Assembly: GCA_023415825.1 (NCBI GenBank)
Contig: JAEZJF010000024.1
Span: 310,001-374,000 of the forward strand
Length of the DNA stretch: 64,000 nt
Direction of reading: 5' to 3'
DNA from: Bacillota bacterium
Lineage (GTDB): Bacteria; Bacillota; Clostridia; DSM-8532
Positions 17,260 to 25,311 of this stretch are shown one piece after another. The position numbers and the translations under genes are program-made. Numbering within the stretch: the stretch's first letter is position 1; each line of letters starts with the position of its first letter. Below the pieces are notes generated by a model. It made no database searches and was not told the DNA's origin. It saw nothing but the letters and a program-made list of their open reading frames with translations.

Positions 17260-20001
17260 ATGAAAAAGAGTATGAATACCCTTGAGTATCTCGACGGGTA
17301 TGGTGCGTTTAGGCTCCATAATCCTGAGAATATTCATGAGCTTTATTTTCCTCTATGCAACGAGGCTGGCTTTATGTCCTCTGTGACCCCCATCCTTCAT
17401 GGAGATATTAAAACAGACCAGCATCATTTTGTCATGGCTCCTGTTACGGTGGAGGATCTTCACAATACAAAATCGGCACGGAATTTCTGGCTCTATATTC
17501 ACGGCAGAGGGCCCTGGTCAGTCTCAGGAAATTCGTCAAGGCAAAACAGTACCCGGTTTACCAGTGAAGACAGAACCGAAAGAATCATAGAGGCAGGTCC
17601 CCTTTGGCACAAGCTTATTTTTAACGACCATGGGCAGAATCTACTATGTGAGACCACCCACTTTGTCCCTTCATGTGGGGACAAGGTCGAAATTATGTGT
17701 GTGAGCCTGTTTAATTATGGGAATGAAGCCATAAGGTTCACCCCTACGGCAGCTATACCCGTTTTTGGAAGGTCGGCTGAGAATATCAGAGATCACAGAC
17801 ATGTCACCTCCCTGGTAAACAGACTAAAAAAACTCAAGCACGGCATTTGTGTTAAGCCGGAAATCCAGTTTGATGAGCGTGGACATAGGTTTAATGAAAC
17901 CCTTTATTATGTGGTTGGCAGCGAAAGGGACGGATCGCCTCCCGTGGGCACCATTCCCTCAACTCACGATTTTATTGGTGAGGCAGGGAGCTACGAATGG
18001 CCCGAAGCTGTTGTGAGAAATTTAAGTCCCTCAAGATTCGAAAAGAATGATATTGACGGTATGGAGTATGTGGGCGCTCTGCGCTTTAAGGACTGCGAAC
18101 TGAATCCGGGAGAGAAAAAGGAATATATTCTCCTGACGGGAATATGCGACGATATGAAGGTCATTGACGAAATGCTTGAAAAATACGGGACTCTTGGAAG
18201 TGTAGCAAAGGCCTTTAAGGAAAATAGAGATTATTGGGCTAAGCTGGCAAGCAAAATGTCCTTTGGATCAGGATTGGAGAATTTCTCCTGCTGGATGAGA
18301 TGGGTCAGTCTCCAGCCCATTTTCAGGAAAATATACGGCTGCTCCTTTCTTCCCTACCATGATTACGGAAAGGGTGGCAGAGGCTGGCGTGACCTTTGGC
18401 AGGATTGCCTGTCTCTTATTCTGCAAGACCCCTCCAATGTGAGGCAATTACTTGTGGACAATTACGGTGGCGTCCGTATTGATGGAACGAACGCCACCAT
18501 CATTGGCGCAAAGCCCGGTGAATTTATTGCAGACAGGAACAATATTGCCCGCGTCTGGATGGACCATGGGGCATGGCCTTATCTTACAACGCGACTCTAT
18601 ATTGATCAGAGCGGTGATTTTAAGCTTTTGTTTGAAAAGCAAATCTATTTTAAGGATGCTCTCATATTTAGAGCATCAAAAAAGGATGAAGCCTGGACAC
18701 CTTCAGAGGGCTTAAAGCTTACATCCGGAGATGGCACACCCTATGCCGGTACCCTCTTTGAACATCTTTTGGTGCAGCATTTAACCAGTTTTTTCAATGT
18801 GGGCGAGCATAATATCATGCGCCTTGAGGGTGCGGACTGGAACGATACCTTGGACATGGCCCGTGATAGGGGCGAAAGTGCCGCCTTCACGGCTTTGTAT
18901 GGAAGCAATCTCATGGGTCTGGCCGAATTAATTGAGAAGGCCTCCCATGAGCTAAAAATAGAGAGCGTAGCAATCTTTAAAGAGTTAGAGGAGCTTTTGG
19001 ACACTCTCACAGGCATACCGGATTATGATAGCATTCCATACAAGCACACTCTTCTCAACACTTATCTGGAGCGCGTATCCAAGGGCCTATCCGGGGAAGT
19101 CGTTGAAATCAGTGTAAATGACTTAGCCCGGGATTTAAGGGAAAAAGGCCAATGGATTTTTGATCATTTACGGAAACAGGAATATATCACAACCCAAAGC
19201 AATAACAGCTTCTATAATGGCTATTATAATAATGACGGAGAAAGGGTCGATGGGGAATTCAAGGATGGAATCAGAATGAGCCTGACGGCCCAGGTGTTTA
19301 CAACCATGTTTGGCCTGGCATCTGATGAACAGGTTAAAGCCTCCTACCTCTCCTGTATAAAATTCCTTAAGGATCCGGTAACGGGAGGCTACAGGCTCAA
19401 TACCCCCCTTGGCCCCAATAAGCTCAATTTCGGCAGAGGATTTGCCTTTGCTTACGGTGAAAAGGAAAATGGGTCAACCTTCAGCCACATGGCCGTCATG
19501 TATATGAATGCCCTTTACAAGCGGGGCTTTATTAAAGAGGCCTATGATGTCTTTAAGTCCCTGTATACCTTATCTAATGATACGGATAATGCCGGTATTT
19601 ATCCCGGTATCCCGGAGTATTTCAACGGATCGGGCAAAGGCCTCTACCCTTATCTAACCGGCTCTGCCAGCTGGCTTTTGATGACCGTCCTCACCCAGAT
19701 GTATGGCGTACGGGGTGAGTTTGGTAACCTTATTATGGAACCTAAACTTACGTCCGAGCAATTTGATTCAAAGGGTAAAGCCTCGGTTAAAACTGATTTC
19801 AGGGGTAAGGAAATCGTGGTTAAATACATAAATAATGAGCAATTAGAATATGGCCATTACGTCATAGAAAAAGTCATGATGAACGGAAGCCCGCTGGATG
19901 ACTGCATTATAGAAGGCCTTTCTGTTAAGATTTCAAAAGCTAAATTTGATGCGTTATCAACTGATCAGGTGGTTTTTGATGTCCTTCTCGGATGTCACTG
20001 A
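17260..20001 (+). CDS. GH94 glycoside phosphorylase, probably laminaribiose/beta-glucan oligosaccharide phosphorylase
   Basis: 913 residues, cytoplasmic. GH94 enzymes split a beta-glucoside with phosphate to alpha-glucose 1-phosphate. Visible family marks: the N-terminal beta-sandwich (NFWLYIHGRGPWSVSG), YHDYGKGGRGWRDLWQD near residue 365, and EGADWNDTLDMA with the Asp526-Trp-Asn-Asp529 motif that holds the general acid. The start is set by GAAGGAAAGG at 17241-17250. GH94 covers cellobiose, cellodextrin, laminaribiose, 1,2-beta-glucan and chitobiose phosphorylases. The neighbouring GH16 beta-1,3-glucanase and the length near 900 favour laminaribiose phosphorylase; this is inference. Confidence 0.85.
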   Translation: MKKSMNTLEYLDGYGAFRLHNPENIHELYFPLCNEAGFMSSVTPILHGDIKTDQHHFVMAPVTVEDLHNTKSARNFWLYIHGRGPWSVSGNSSRQNSTRFTSEDRTERIIEAGPLWHKLIFNDHGQNLLCETTHFVPSCGDKVEIMCVSLFNYGNEAIRFTPTAAIPVFGRSAENIRDHRHVTSLVNRLKKLKHGICVKPEIQFDERGHRFNETLYYVVGSERDGSPPVGTIPSTHDFIGEAGSYEWPEAVVRNLSPSRFEKNDIDGMEYVGALRFKDCELNPGEKKEYILLTGICDDMKVIDEMLEKYGTLGSVAKAFKENRDYWAKLASKMSFGSGLENFSCWMRWVSLQPIFRKIYGCSFLPYHDYGKGGRGWRDLWQDCLSLILQDPSNVRQLLVDNYGGVRIDGTNATIIGAKPGEFIADRNNIARVWMDHGAWPYLTTRLYIDQSGDFKLLFEKQIYFKDALIFRASKKDEAWTPSEGLKLTSGDGTPYAGTLFEHLLVQHLTSFFNVGEHNIMRLEGADWNDTLDMARDRGESAAFTALYGSNLMGLAELIEKASHELKIESVAIFKELEELLDTLTGIPDYDSIPYKHTLLNTYLERVSKGLSGEVVEISVNDLARDLREKGQWIFDHLRKQEYITTQSNNSFYNGYYNNDGERVDGEFKDGIRMSLTAQVFTTMFGLASDEQVKASYLSCIKFLKDPVTGGYRLNTPLGPNKLNFGRGFAFAYGEKENGSTFSHMAVMYMNALYKRGFIKEAYDVFKSLYTLSNDTDNAGIYPGIPEYFNGSGKGLYPYLTGSASWLLMTVLTQMYGVRGEFGNLIMEPKLTSEQFDSKGKASVKTDFRGKEIVVKYINNEQLEYGHYVIEKVMMNGSPLDDCIIEGLSVKISKAKFDALSTDQVVFDVLLGCH

Positions 20002-20017
20002 GAAAGGGGTTATTTCA

Positions 20018-20959
20018 ATGATTATGGACTTTTCACACAGCCTCGAAAAATGGCTTTCTTCATCAAAGATCATCCTTTTCTCAGGGTTATTCATGCTGGC
20101 AGTGGCTTTTGCAGGCTGTTCAGCCAATCCATCCAACGAACCGGCGGGCCTAGAGACTGTTCCCGTTTCTCAAGAGCCTTCAACAGAATCCTCCAGCTCA
20201 CCGTCAGGCGAACAATCAGGCAATGATGGTACTCCAAAAGAGTGGAAGCTTGTCTGGAGCGATGAATTTGAGGGAGATAACGGCGCGTCGGTTGATGGTG
20301 AGAAATGGGTCCTTGAGATCGGAAATAACAAGGGCTGGGGCAATAATGAGCTCCAATACTATACCGACAACACTGAAAATGCCTCCTTGCAGGACGGAAG
20401 CCTTGTGATTAAAGCTATGAAAGAAGAAAAAGAAGGCTTTCATTATACCTCCGCCCGTCTTAAAACCAAGGGGAAGTTTGAAATTCAATACGGAAAGATT
20501 GAAATGAGCGCTAAATTGCCCTATGGAATGGGTATTTGGCCTGCATTCTGGATGCTGGGAAACGACATTGACACCATTAGCTGGCCTGACTGTGGCGAGA
20601 TCGATATTATGGAATATATCGGGAGGCGGCCCAATATAATCTTTGGAACCTTGCACGGCCCTGAGTACAACGGTGCAATGGGGCTTCAGAATTCCATAAC
20701 CACTGATGATGACCTCCATGACTCCTTCCATACCTACGCCGTTGAATGGGATGTCGAGTCCATACACTGGTATTTTGACGGCGAGCCCTTTCACAAGGTA
20801 ATAAGGGAGAAGCTTCCCACTACTTACACCTGGGCCTTTGACAAGAAGTTTTTCATCCTCGTGAATCTGGCCGTCGGAGGCAACTGGCCTCAAAATCCCA
20901 ATGATACGACCCAATTCCCGCAAGCCTATGTCATTGATTATATTCGTGTTTATCAGTAA
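20018..20959 (+). CDS. GH16 endo-beta-1,3-glucanase (laminarinase-type), lipoprotein
   Basis: 313 residues. Lipoprotein signal AVAFAGC (Cys34), Ser/Pro linker to ~65, then a GH16 domain beginning WKLVWSDEFEGD. The catalytic strand is GEIDIMEYIG: Glu194 (nucleophile), Asp196 and Glu199 (acid/base). The extra Met gives the E-x-D-x-x-E form of beta-1,3-glucanases rather than the E-x-D-x-E of lichenases. It would cut laminarin, callose-like or curdlan-like glucan at the cell surface, feeding the two binding proteins and the GH94 enzyme upstream. GAAAGGGG before 20018 decides the start. It ends only 18 bp from a convergent gene, with no visible terminator. Confidence 0.92.
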   Translation: MIMDFSHSLEKWLSSSKIILFSGLFMLAVAFAGCSANPSNEPAGLETVPVSQEPSTESSSSPSGEQSGNDGTPKEWKLVWSDEFEGDNGASVDGEKWVLEIGNNKGWGNNELQYYTDNTENASLQDGSLVIKAMKEEKEGFHYTSARLKTKGKFEIQYGKIEMSAKLPYGMGIWPAFWMLGNDIDTISWPDCGEIDIMEYIGRRPNIIFGTLHGPEYNGAMGLQNSITTDDDLHDSFHTYAVEWDVESIHWYFDGEPFHKVIREKLPTTYTWAFDKKFFILVNLAVGGNWPQNPNDTTQFPQAYVIDYIRVYQ

Positions 20960-20977
20960 TAATCTAAACTACAAAAA

Positions 20978-21973
20978 TCATTTTCCTCTTCGAGTGATCT
21001 TTCGAAATATAAGATAAAAAAAAGGCATCATAGACACGATCACAACAATTATGAATAGGTATAGTAAAGTACCATTAAAAGGCTGAGAAGATTTTTCAGT
21101 ATCCGGTTCTGTTGTATTCAAGATAGAGCCATTAGTGGTATACTCCAATTCTTCTAAAGAAAGAGATACGATTTCACCTTCCTTGAGCTTTTCCAGCTCC
21201 TCAAGCAGTGAATATTTTTTGTATTTTCCAAAATCACCTTTCAGGTAAATAAAGACCTCTTTATTTTTTAAATCGTAGATATTGGAATACTTTGTTCCGC
21301 CATCACCCCAATTTTGTGTAGTTGATTCTAGTATGGTGGCGAAATAATCCACAGATAGGTCGCTTTCATTACCCTCGAGCATGCTTTTAACCTTGTCATA
21401 ACGTTCGCAAGGATACCCGCCCATTTCTGGGTTTGTGATCCAGAAGTTGGTTGCAATTTGGTAAGAATCTTCTTTCTTAATAAACTTTAGATCATTTTTA
21501 TCCCATTCTATAACAATAGAGTTACCCGAAGCGTCAACAAACATAAGATGGTCCATAAAGCCGGAAGGTATGTTATAGGATTTTAGAAAGTAAATAACCT
21601 CATCAACATTAGCACATTTTGAAAGGACCACTTCACCTAAATCCATGCCTAGAGTAGGCTTGCCTTCAATATGGGGTACCTCTGAGGAAGGGCAGGTTGC
21701 ACCATCATAAAATAACCCCTTTTCGTTCATGCCGCCCTGAACATAGGAATAGAGAGAAAAGCATATGTGGCCATAGGCCCCTTCATCAGCAGCAGCAAAC
21801 CATAAACTTGACGGAGCAGAGTATCTCCAGTCTTCATTGTTTCCTACTAAAGTCAAATCCTCTTTTTGCTTGTTAAATATAGTACAGGCCTGGCTACTAA
21901 AGGAAGTCGAAAGAAAGAAAATGAAAAGACACAAAAAAGCTATCAATTTTATCTTTTTTATACTTTTATTCAT
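20978..21973 (-). CDS. Secreted, membrane-anchored Ntn hydrolase (linear amide C-N hydrolase / acyltransferase family)
   Basis: 331 residues. A signal peptide ends FSSQA, and cleavage exposes Cys30 (CTIF) as N-terminal nucleophile, as in choloylglycine hydrolase and C45-type acyltransferases. GNNEDWRY near residue 44 and GMNEKGLFYDG near residue 80 are family segments. After the catalytic domain comes a Ser/Thr/Glu linker and a transmembrane helix (LLYLFIIVVIVSMMPFFYLIF, ~305-325) with basic tail, anchoring it outside the membrane. It lies 53 bp behind the anti-sigma gene and may belong to that operon. The substrate (amide, lactam, bile-salt-like or acyl-homoserine-lactone-like) cannot be told. 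Confidence 0.8.
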   Translation of the reverse strand: MNKSIKKIKLIAFLCLFIFFLSTSFSSQACTIFNKQKEDLTLVGNNEDWRYSAPSSLWFAAADEGAYGHICFSLYSYVQGGMNEKGLFYDGATCPSSEVPHIEGKPTLGMDLGEVVLSKCANVDEVIYFLKSYNIPSGFMDHLMFVDASGNSIVIEWDKNDLKFIKKEDSYQIATNFWITNPEMGGYPCERYDKVKSMLEGNESDLSVDYFATILESTTQNWGDGGTKYSNIYDLKNKEVFIYLKGDFGKYKKYSLLEELEKLKEGEIVSLSLEELEYTTNGSILNTTEPDTEKSSQPFNGTLLYLFIIVVIVSMMPFFYLIFRKITRRGK

Positions 21974-22026
21974 GACGGTAGTTTCCTCACTCTTCCTGCA
22001 AGAATAAATATATTCGGCTTATAGCC

Positions 22027-22998
22027 TTAAAACATACTCTCGATCATTTTAATAACATGGGGCGTCAAATCTTTATCTACTTGGTTAAAATAGGATATGG
22101 TATATAATAAATTATCTGTTCCATTATGTTCTGTAAATATCATCCAATTAATTGAATGTTTAAGGGAAGGTATCGTCTTGTACAAGACTTCATGGTCTTT
22201 AATTTTTATAATTTCAACTTGCGATGGATGATTCTCATCATCGGTATAATGTTCCTCTTTGCCTGTTATCAATGTAATCTCTATATTTATTTCATTTCTC
22301 CCTTTGTGATCTGCGTAAGTTAAGATTATCTGAGAAGGCTTTTCGGGCTTTTTTACTTTTTTAGTTATATAGTCTTTACCTTCCTTTACTGCTTTGTTAT
22401 ATAAGTCTTCTATACCACTCATAATAGCGGGATAATTAATGAACCCATGCTTAAAATGATATTTGTCGGGAAGTGTATTGGGAATTTTGAATTCAATGGA
22501 TGCTTTTTTTATTATATCATCTAGTGAAGTAGTACTGTAATTCTGTAGCAGCGTAAAGGAACCACTAAGTTTATACGCATCCACTACTAAGAATATCTCA
22601 ATTTCATCCTCTTTAAGCTCACTTTTATGCTTGTACATGATGTGTGAATATTTCTCTGAAATGGACTGTATTTTATCCATTTCATTCAATACACCCTCAT
22701 CCGGTTTAACTAGAGAATAATTCAAAGTTTCATTTCCTTCTTTATCTTTCAGGCTGGTTGATGAAATCACTACATGCGAATAAATAAATTGCTTTATTAG
22801 GTTTTTGCCATATACGAATGAAGGAATCATGATAATCATAATGACCGCAGCAACTACTATAATTTTTTTTATAGAGTATTTAGTTCTCTTGTTTGCTGCA
22901 GCTTGCAAGCGGCTGATCATTAATTCTTCTTCGAATTTCGGAACCGGCTTCTGCTTTAAAGCATATTCAAAATCTTCAAATGTTTTGAGACTTTTCAC
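22027..22998 (-). CDS. Putative membrane anti-sigma factor
   Basis: 323 residues. A short N-terminal cytoplasmic part (~1-42), one transmembrane helix (KKIIVVAAVIMIIMIPSFVYG, ~44-65) and a large extracellular domain with no motif I recognise. The GTG start at 22998 overlaps the sigma factor gene by 23 bp and is preceded by GGAGGGGG. This order and topology are those of an anti-sigma factor that holds the ECF sigma factor until an outside signal arrives. Confidence 0.75.
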   Translation of the reverse strand: MKSLKTFEDFEYALKQKPVPKFEEELMISRLQAAANKRTKYSIKKIIVVAAVIMIIMIPSFVYGKNLIKQFIYSHVVISSTSLKDKEGNETLNYSLVKPDEGVLNEMDKIQSISEKYSHIMYKHKSELKEDEIEIFLVVDAYKLSGSFTLLQNYSTTSLDDIIKKASIEFKIPNTLPDKYHFKHGFINYPAIMSGIEDLYNKAVKEGKDYITKKVKKPEKPSQIILTYADHKGRNEINIEITLITGKEEHYTDDENHPSQVEIIKIKDHEVLYKTIPSLKHSINWMIFTEHNGTDNLLYTISYFNQVDKDLTPHVIKMIESMF

Positions 22999-23569
22999 TA
23001 TGTATTACCCCCTCCACTGTGTTAATATACTTTACTATTTTCCGCTTTGCTCGTTCATAATTTTTTCGTATTGACTCAGGTCTATGTTTTGTAATTTTTG
23101 AGATGTCTTCATAATTAAGGCCTTCAACTGCCCTAAGAATTATGATATTTTTTTGTAAGACTGATAGCCTTCCTAGAGCAGATTGTATTTGTTCACTAAA
23201 TTCCGTATTTTCCAATTCTTCTTCCGGAGTGAGATAATAGGAAAACATATTGTCTTCAAATGTAACTTGACCCTTGAATTTTCTGATATACCTTAAGACA
23301 TTGAGACAGTGATTATAAGCTATTTTATATATCCATAAAGAAAAATCATCAGTTTTTTTCTTTTTATAATTTTTATAAACCTTCAAAAAAATTTCCTGAA
23401 CTGCATCCTCTGCATCTTCTTTATTTCTCAGAAGATGAAAGCAATATGAAAATATCCCTCGGCCATAGCGTTTAACTAGATATTCGATTTCCAAATCAGA
23501 CATGCTATCATTAGCAACCAGGTCATTCACCGCCCCTAGAAAGCTTATGTTCTCTTTATGATCAAACAT
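22976..23569 (-). CDS. ECF-family RNA polymerase sigma factor
   Basis: 197 residues. Sigma region 2 is around residues 28-95 (YGRGIFSYCFHLLRNKEDAEDAVQEIFLKVYKNY and the LWIYKIAYNHCLNVLR segment), region 4 around 130-185 (LSVLQKNIIILRAVEGLNYEDISKITKHRPESIRKNYERAKRKI). Coupled to the anti-sigma gene. It is divergent from a DUF4397 protein gene across about 170 bp. I could not define a convincing ECF promoter in that gap. Confidence 0.93.
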   Translation of the reverse strand: MFDHKENISFLGAVNDLVANDSMSDLEIEYLVKRYGRGIFSYCFHLLRNKEDAEDAVQEIFLKVYKNYKKKKTDDFSLWIYKIAYNHCLNVLRYIRKFKGQVTFEDNMFSYYLTPEEELENTEFSEQIQSALGRLSVLQKNIIILRAVEGLNYEDISKITKHRPESIRKNYERAKRKIVKYINTVEGVIHSEKSQNI

Positions 23570-23736
23570 CTTTTATCTGTTTACCCAATATTTATCAATA
23601 GCATCACTTTTATTCTATATCAATAGAGACACTTACGGTGTTGATTTTGTGACAGCCTCATCAAATTATTAGTCATTAAACTTTTTGGCCAAGCCTTCAT
23701 ATATTGTAATTAAGAGAAATAATAGAGGTGAACTTA

Positions 23737-24393
23737 ATGTTTTTCCCCCAGGAAAGATTTAATTCCGACACAACCATAGGAAGCAGCCGCGATAGATCTC
23801 ATATTCGTATCTTTCATGCCGTTCCCAATGCACCTGCTTTTGATATTTATGCTAATGGAATGCCTATTGCCAGAAACCTAAGCTACAGGGGGTTTACTGA
23901 ATACCAGAATATTCAACCAGGAACCTATAACATAGAAATATATCCTGCAGGCAGAAGGGATACTCCAGCTTTAAAAGCAAACATTACCTTACCTGCTCGT
24001 TCCATTTTCACAATAGCCGTTGTTGGCCTGCTTCCCAATATGAGCTTGCTCCCAATCGCTGAGCCAAAAATGATGATATCCCCCGGCTTGACCATGCTTC
24101 GCTTTAGTCATTTATCTCCTACGACTCCCGCTGTTGATATCACGCTGTCTAGTGGAATACTCCTGTTTAGTAACATACGCTTTAAAGAAACAACGAGCTA
24201 TATACCTGTTCCACCATCCACCTACCGCTTGCAGATAAGAATTGCAGGGACTAATCAGATCGTTCTTGATGTGCCTAACATTAGACTTCTGGCCAACAAA
24301 TATTATACAATTTATGCCGTGGGTCTGTTGGGCGGCCAGCCCCCGCTTCAAGTACTAATTCCGCTGGATGGACCTTCGTATATTAATCTGTAA
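23737..24393 (+). CDS. DUF4397 domain protein
   Basis: 218 residues with two DUF4397 repeats: SHIRIFHAVPNAPAFDIYANG (~25-100) and TMLRFSHLSPTTPAVDITLSSG (~115-205), each ending with a Y-x-I-x-I/YAVGLL strand. No signal peptide. A GTG at 23728 is in frame, but GAGGTG at 23725-23730 fits the ATG at 23737. Such proteins occur in spore- or cell-surface contexts of Clostridia and Bacilli. Function unknown. Confidence 0.78.
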   Translation: MFFPQERFNSDTTIGSSRDRSHIRIFHAVPNAPAFDIYANGMPIARNLSYRGFTEYQNIQPGTYNIEIYPAGRRDTPALKANITLPARSIFTIAVVGLLPNMSLLPIAEPKMMISPGLTMLRFSHLSPTTPAVDITLSSGILLFSNIRFKETTSYIPVPPSTYRLQIRIAGTNQIVLDVPNIRLLANKYYTIYAVGLLGGQPPLQVLIPLDGPSYINL

Positions 24394-24430
24394 AATAACC
24401 AGTCGCCATAAGAGAATCCTGACTTTTGCA

Positions 24431-24473
24431 CTATAGGTAAAGGGGCGCGATTATTCCGCCCCTTTACCTATAG
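24431..24473. terminator. Long hairpin, probable terminator
   Basis: A perfect 17-bp stem, CTATAGGTAAAGGGGCG (24431-24447) with CGCCCCTTTACCTATAG (24457-24473), loop of 9. It follows the DUF4397 gene by 37 bp and lies between two convergent genes. There is no clear U-run on either side, so termination is likely but not certain. Confidence 0.6.
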
Positions 24474-24622
24474 CCGAAATCCGATATTAACTTATTGTTC
24501 TGCTTCTGAATAACCACCATAAAACAAAAAGGCAACATATTCTCAGCTATACGTCACCTTCAATTATTGAATTTAATGATCAATTTTTCAATTAACTCAA
24601 TATAGAACTACGACTTTTAAGT

Positions 24623-25105
24623 TTAAAAACCTCCTGGGAAAAACCCTGGGAAAAATCCAGGAAAGAAACCTGGAAATCTTCTAAAATGCCTTCTTCTGCG
24701 GCCAAGCAGTTCTCGGATCAGCAATGTACCTATTAATCCTCTTAAAAAAGGATTTCTGTCGGAATCTCCACGAGGGTCTCCAGGTGGGTCTGTATGTGGA
24801 TTGTTAGGCCTTTCATTTGGTCTTTCGTTTCCTCTCGGCATTTCTGCTTTAACCCTACCTTCCACTTCCATATGAATGTTGTCTGTCATTCGTTCCAGCT
24901 CTTCCTTTGTTGGAATATAAGATGGACCGTATGTATCATCCAGCATATCACAATGCCTAATGACAATAGGATTAATGATAAAGTATATTTGTGGATACAT
25001 TCTTTCTAACTGCTGTTCGGGCATCGTCAGCATTTGATTATACTCATCAAACATACCGGGCATCTGAAAATACGGCATCCTTGAGCCTGTATTAAAATCC
25101 TGCAT
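24623..25105 (-). CDS. Small protein with Arg-rich segment and FPGF-repeat tail, possibly spore- or coat-associated
   Basis: 160 residues. An N-terminal Met/Tyr/Pro-rich part, a charged middle with the repeats RGNERPNERPNNP and DPPGDPRGD, then LLIRELLGRRRRHFRRF and a tail of three FPGF units ending GGF. An ATG 11 codons upstream exists, but GGGAGG just before 25105 sets the start. No catalytic motif. Tails of this composition recall spore-coat proteins, which is only an analogy. Confidence 0.6.
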   Translation of the reverse strand: MQDFNTGSRMPYFQMPGMFDEYNQMLTMPEQQLERMYPQIYFIINPIVIRHCDMLDDTYGPSYIPTKEELERMTDNIHMEVEGRVKAEMPRGNERPNERPNNPHTDPPGDPRGDSDRNPFLRGLIGTLLIRELLGRRRRHFRRFPGFFPGFFPGFFPGGF

Positions 25106-25233
25106 TACTAGAAACCTCCCATTAAGTTTATGATACATCTTATGTTAATGGGACGAGTTGTGTTAATGGCTTGTCTAGTATCTCTTGGAATTGATAAGCA
25201 GAAAGCTTGTGAGTATACCAATACAAGAAAAGG

Positions 25234-25273
25234 CAAAAAAATCTGGGGAGCCGCTTGCCCCCCAGATTTTTTC
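25234..25273 (-). terminator. Terminator of the SLH protein gene
   Basis: A-rich stem AAAAAATCTGGGG (left arm, about 25236-25248) with CCCCAGATTTTTT (right arm, about 25260-25272) and a GC-rich loop. Both sides carry A/T runs, so it can stop transcription in both directions. It lies about 40 bp after the stop codon of the giant surface protein. Confidence 0.8.
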
Positions 25274-25311
25274 TTTTAATTATTTCTATTGTTTATAAAA
25301 CTGTAAATCGT

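Noticed and set aside
23570..23736. ECF-type autoregulatory promoter in the sigma/DUF4397 gap
   Set aside because: A TGTCACA and a CGTAA motif are present on the minus strand, but they are only about 11 bp apart, too close for an ECF -35/-10 pair.
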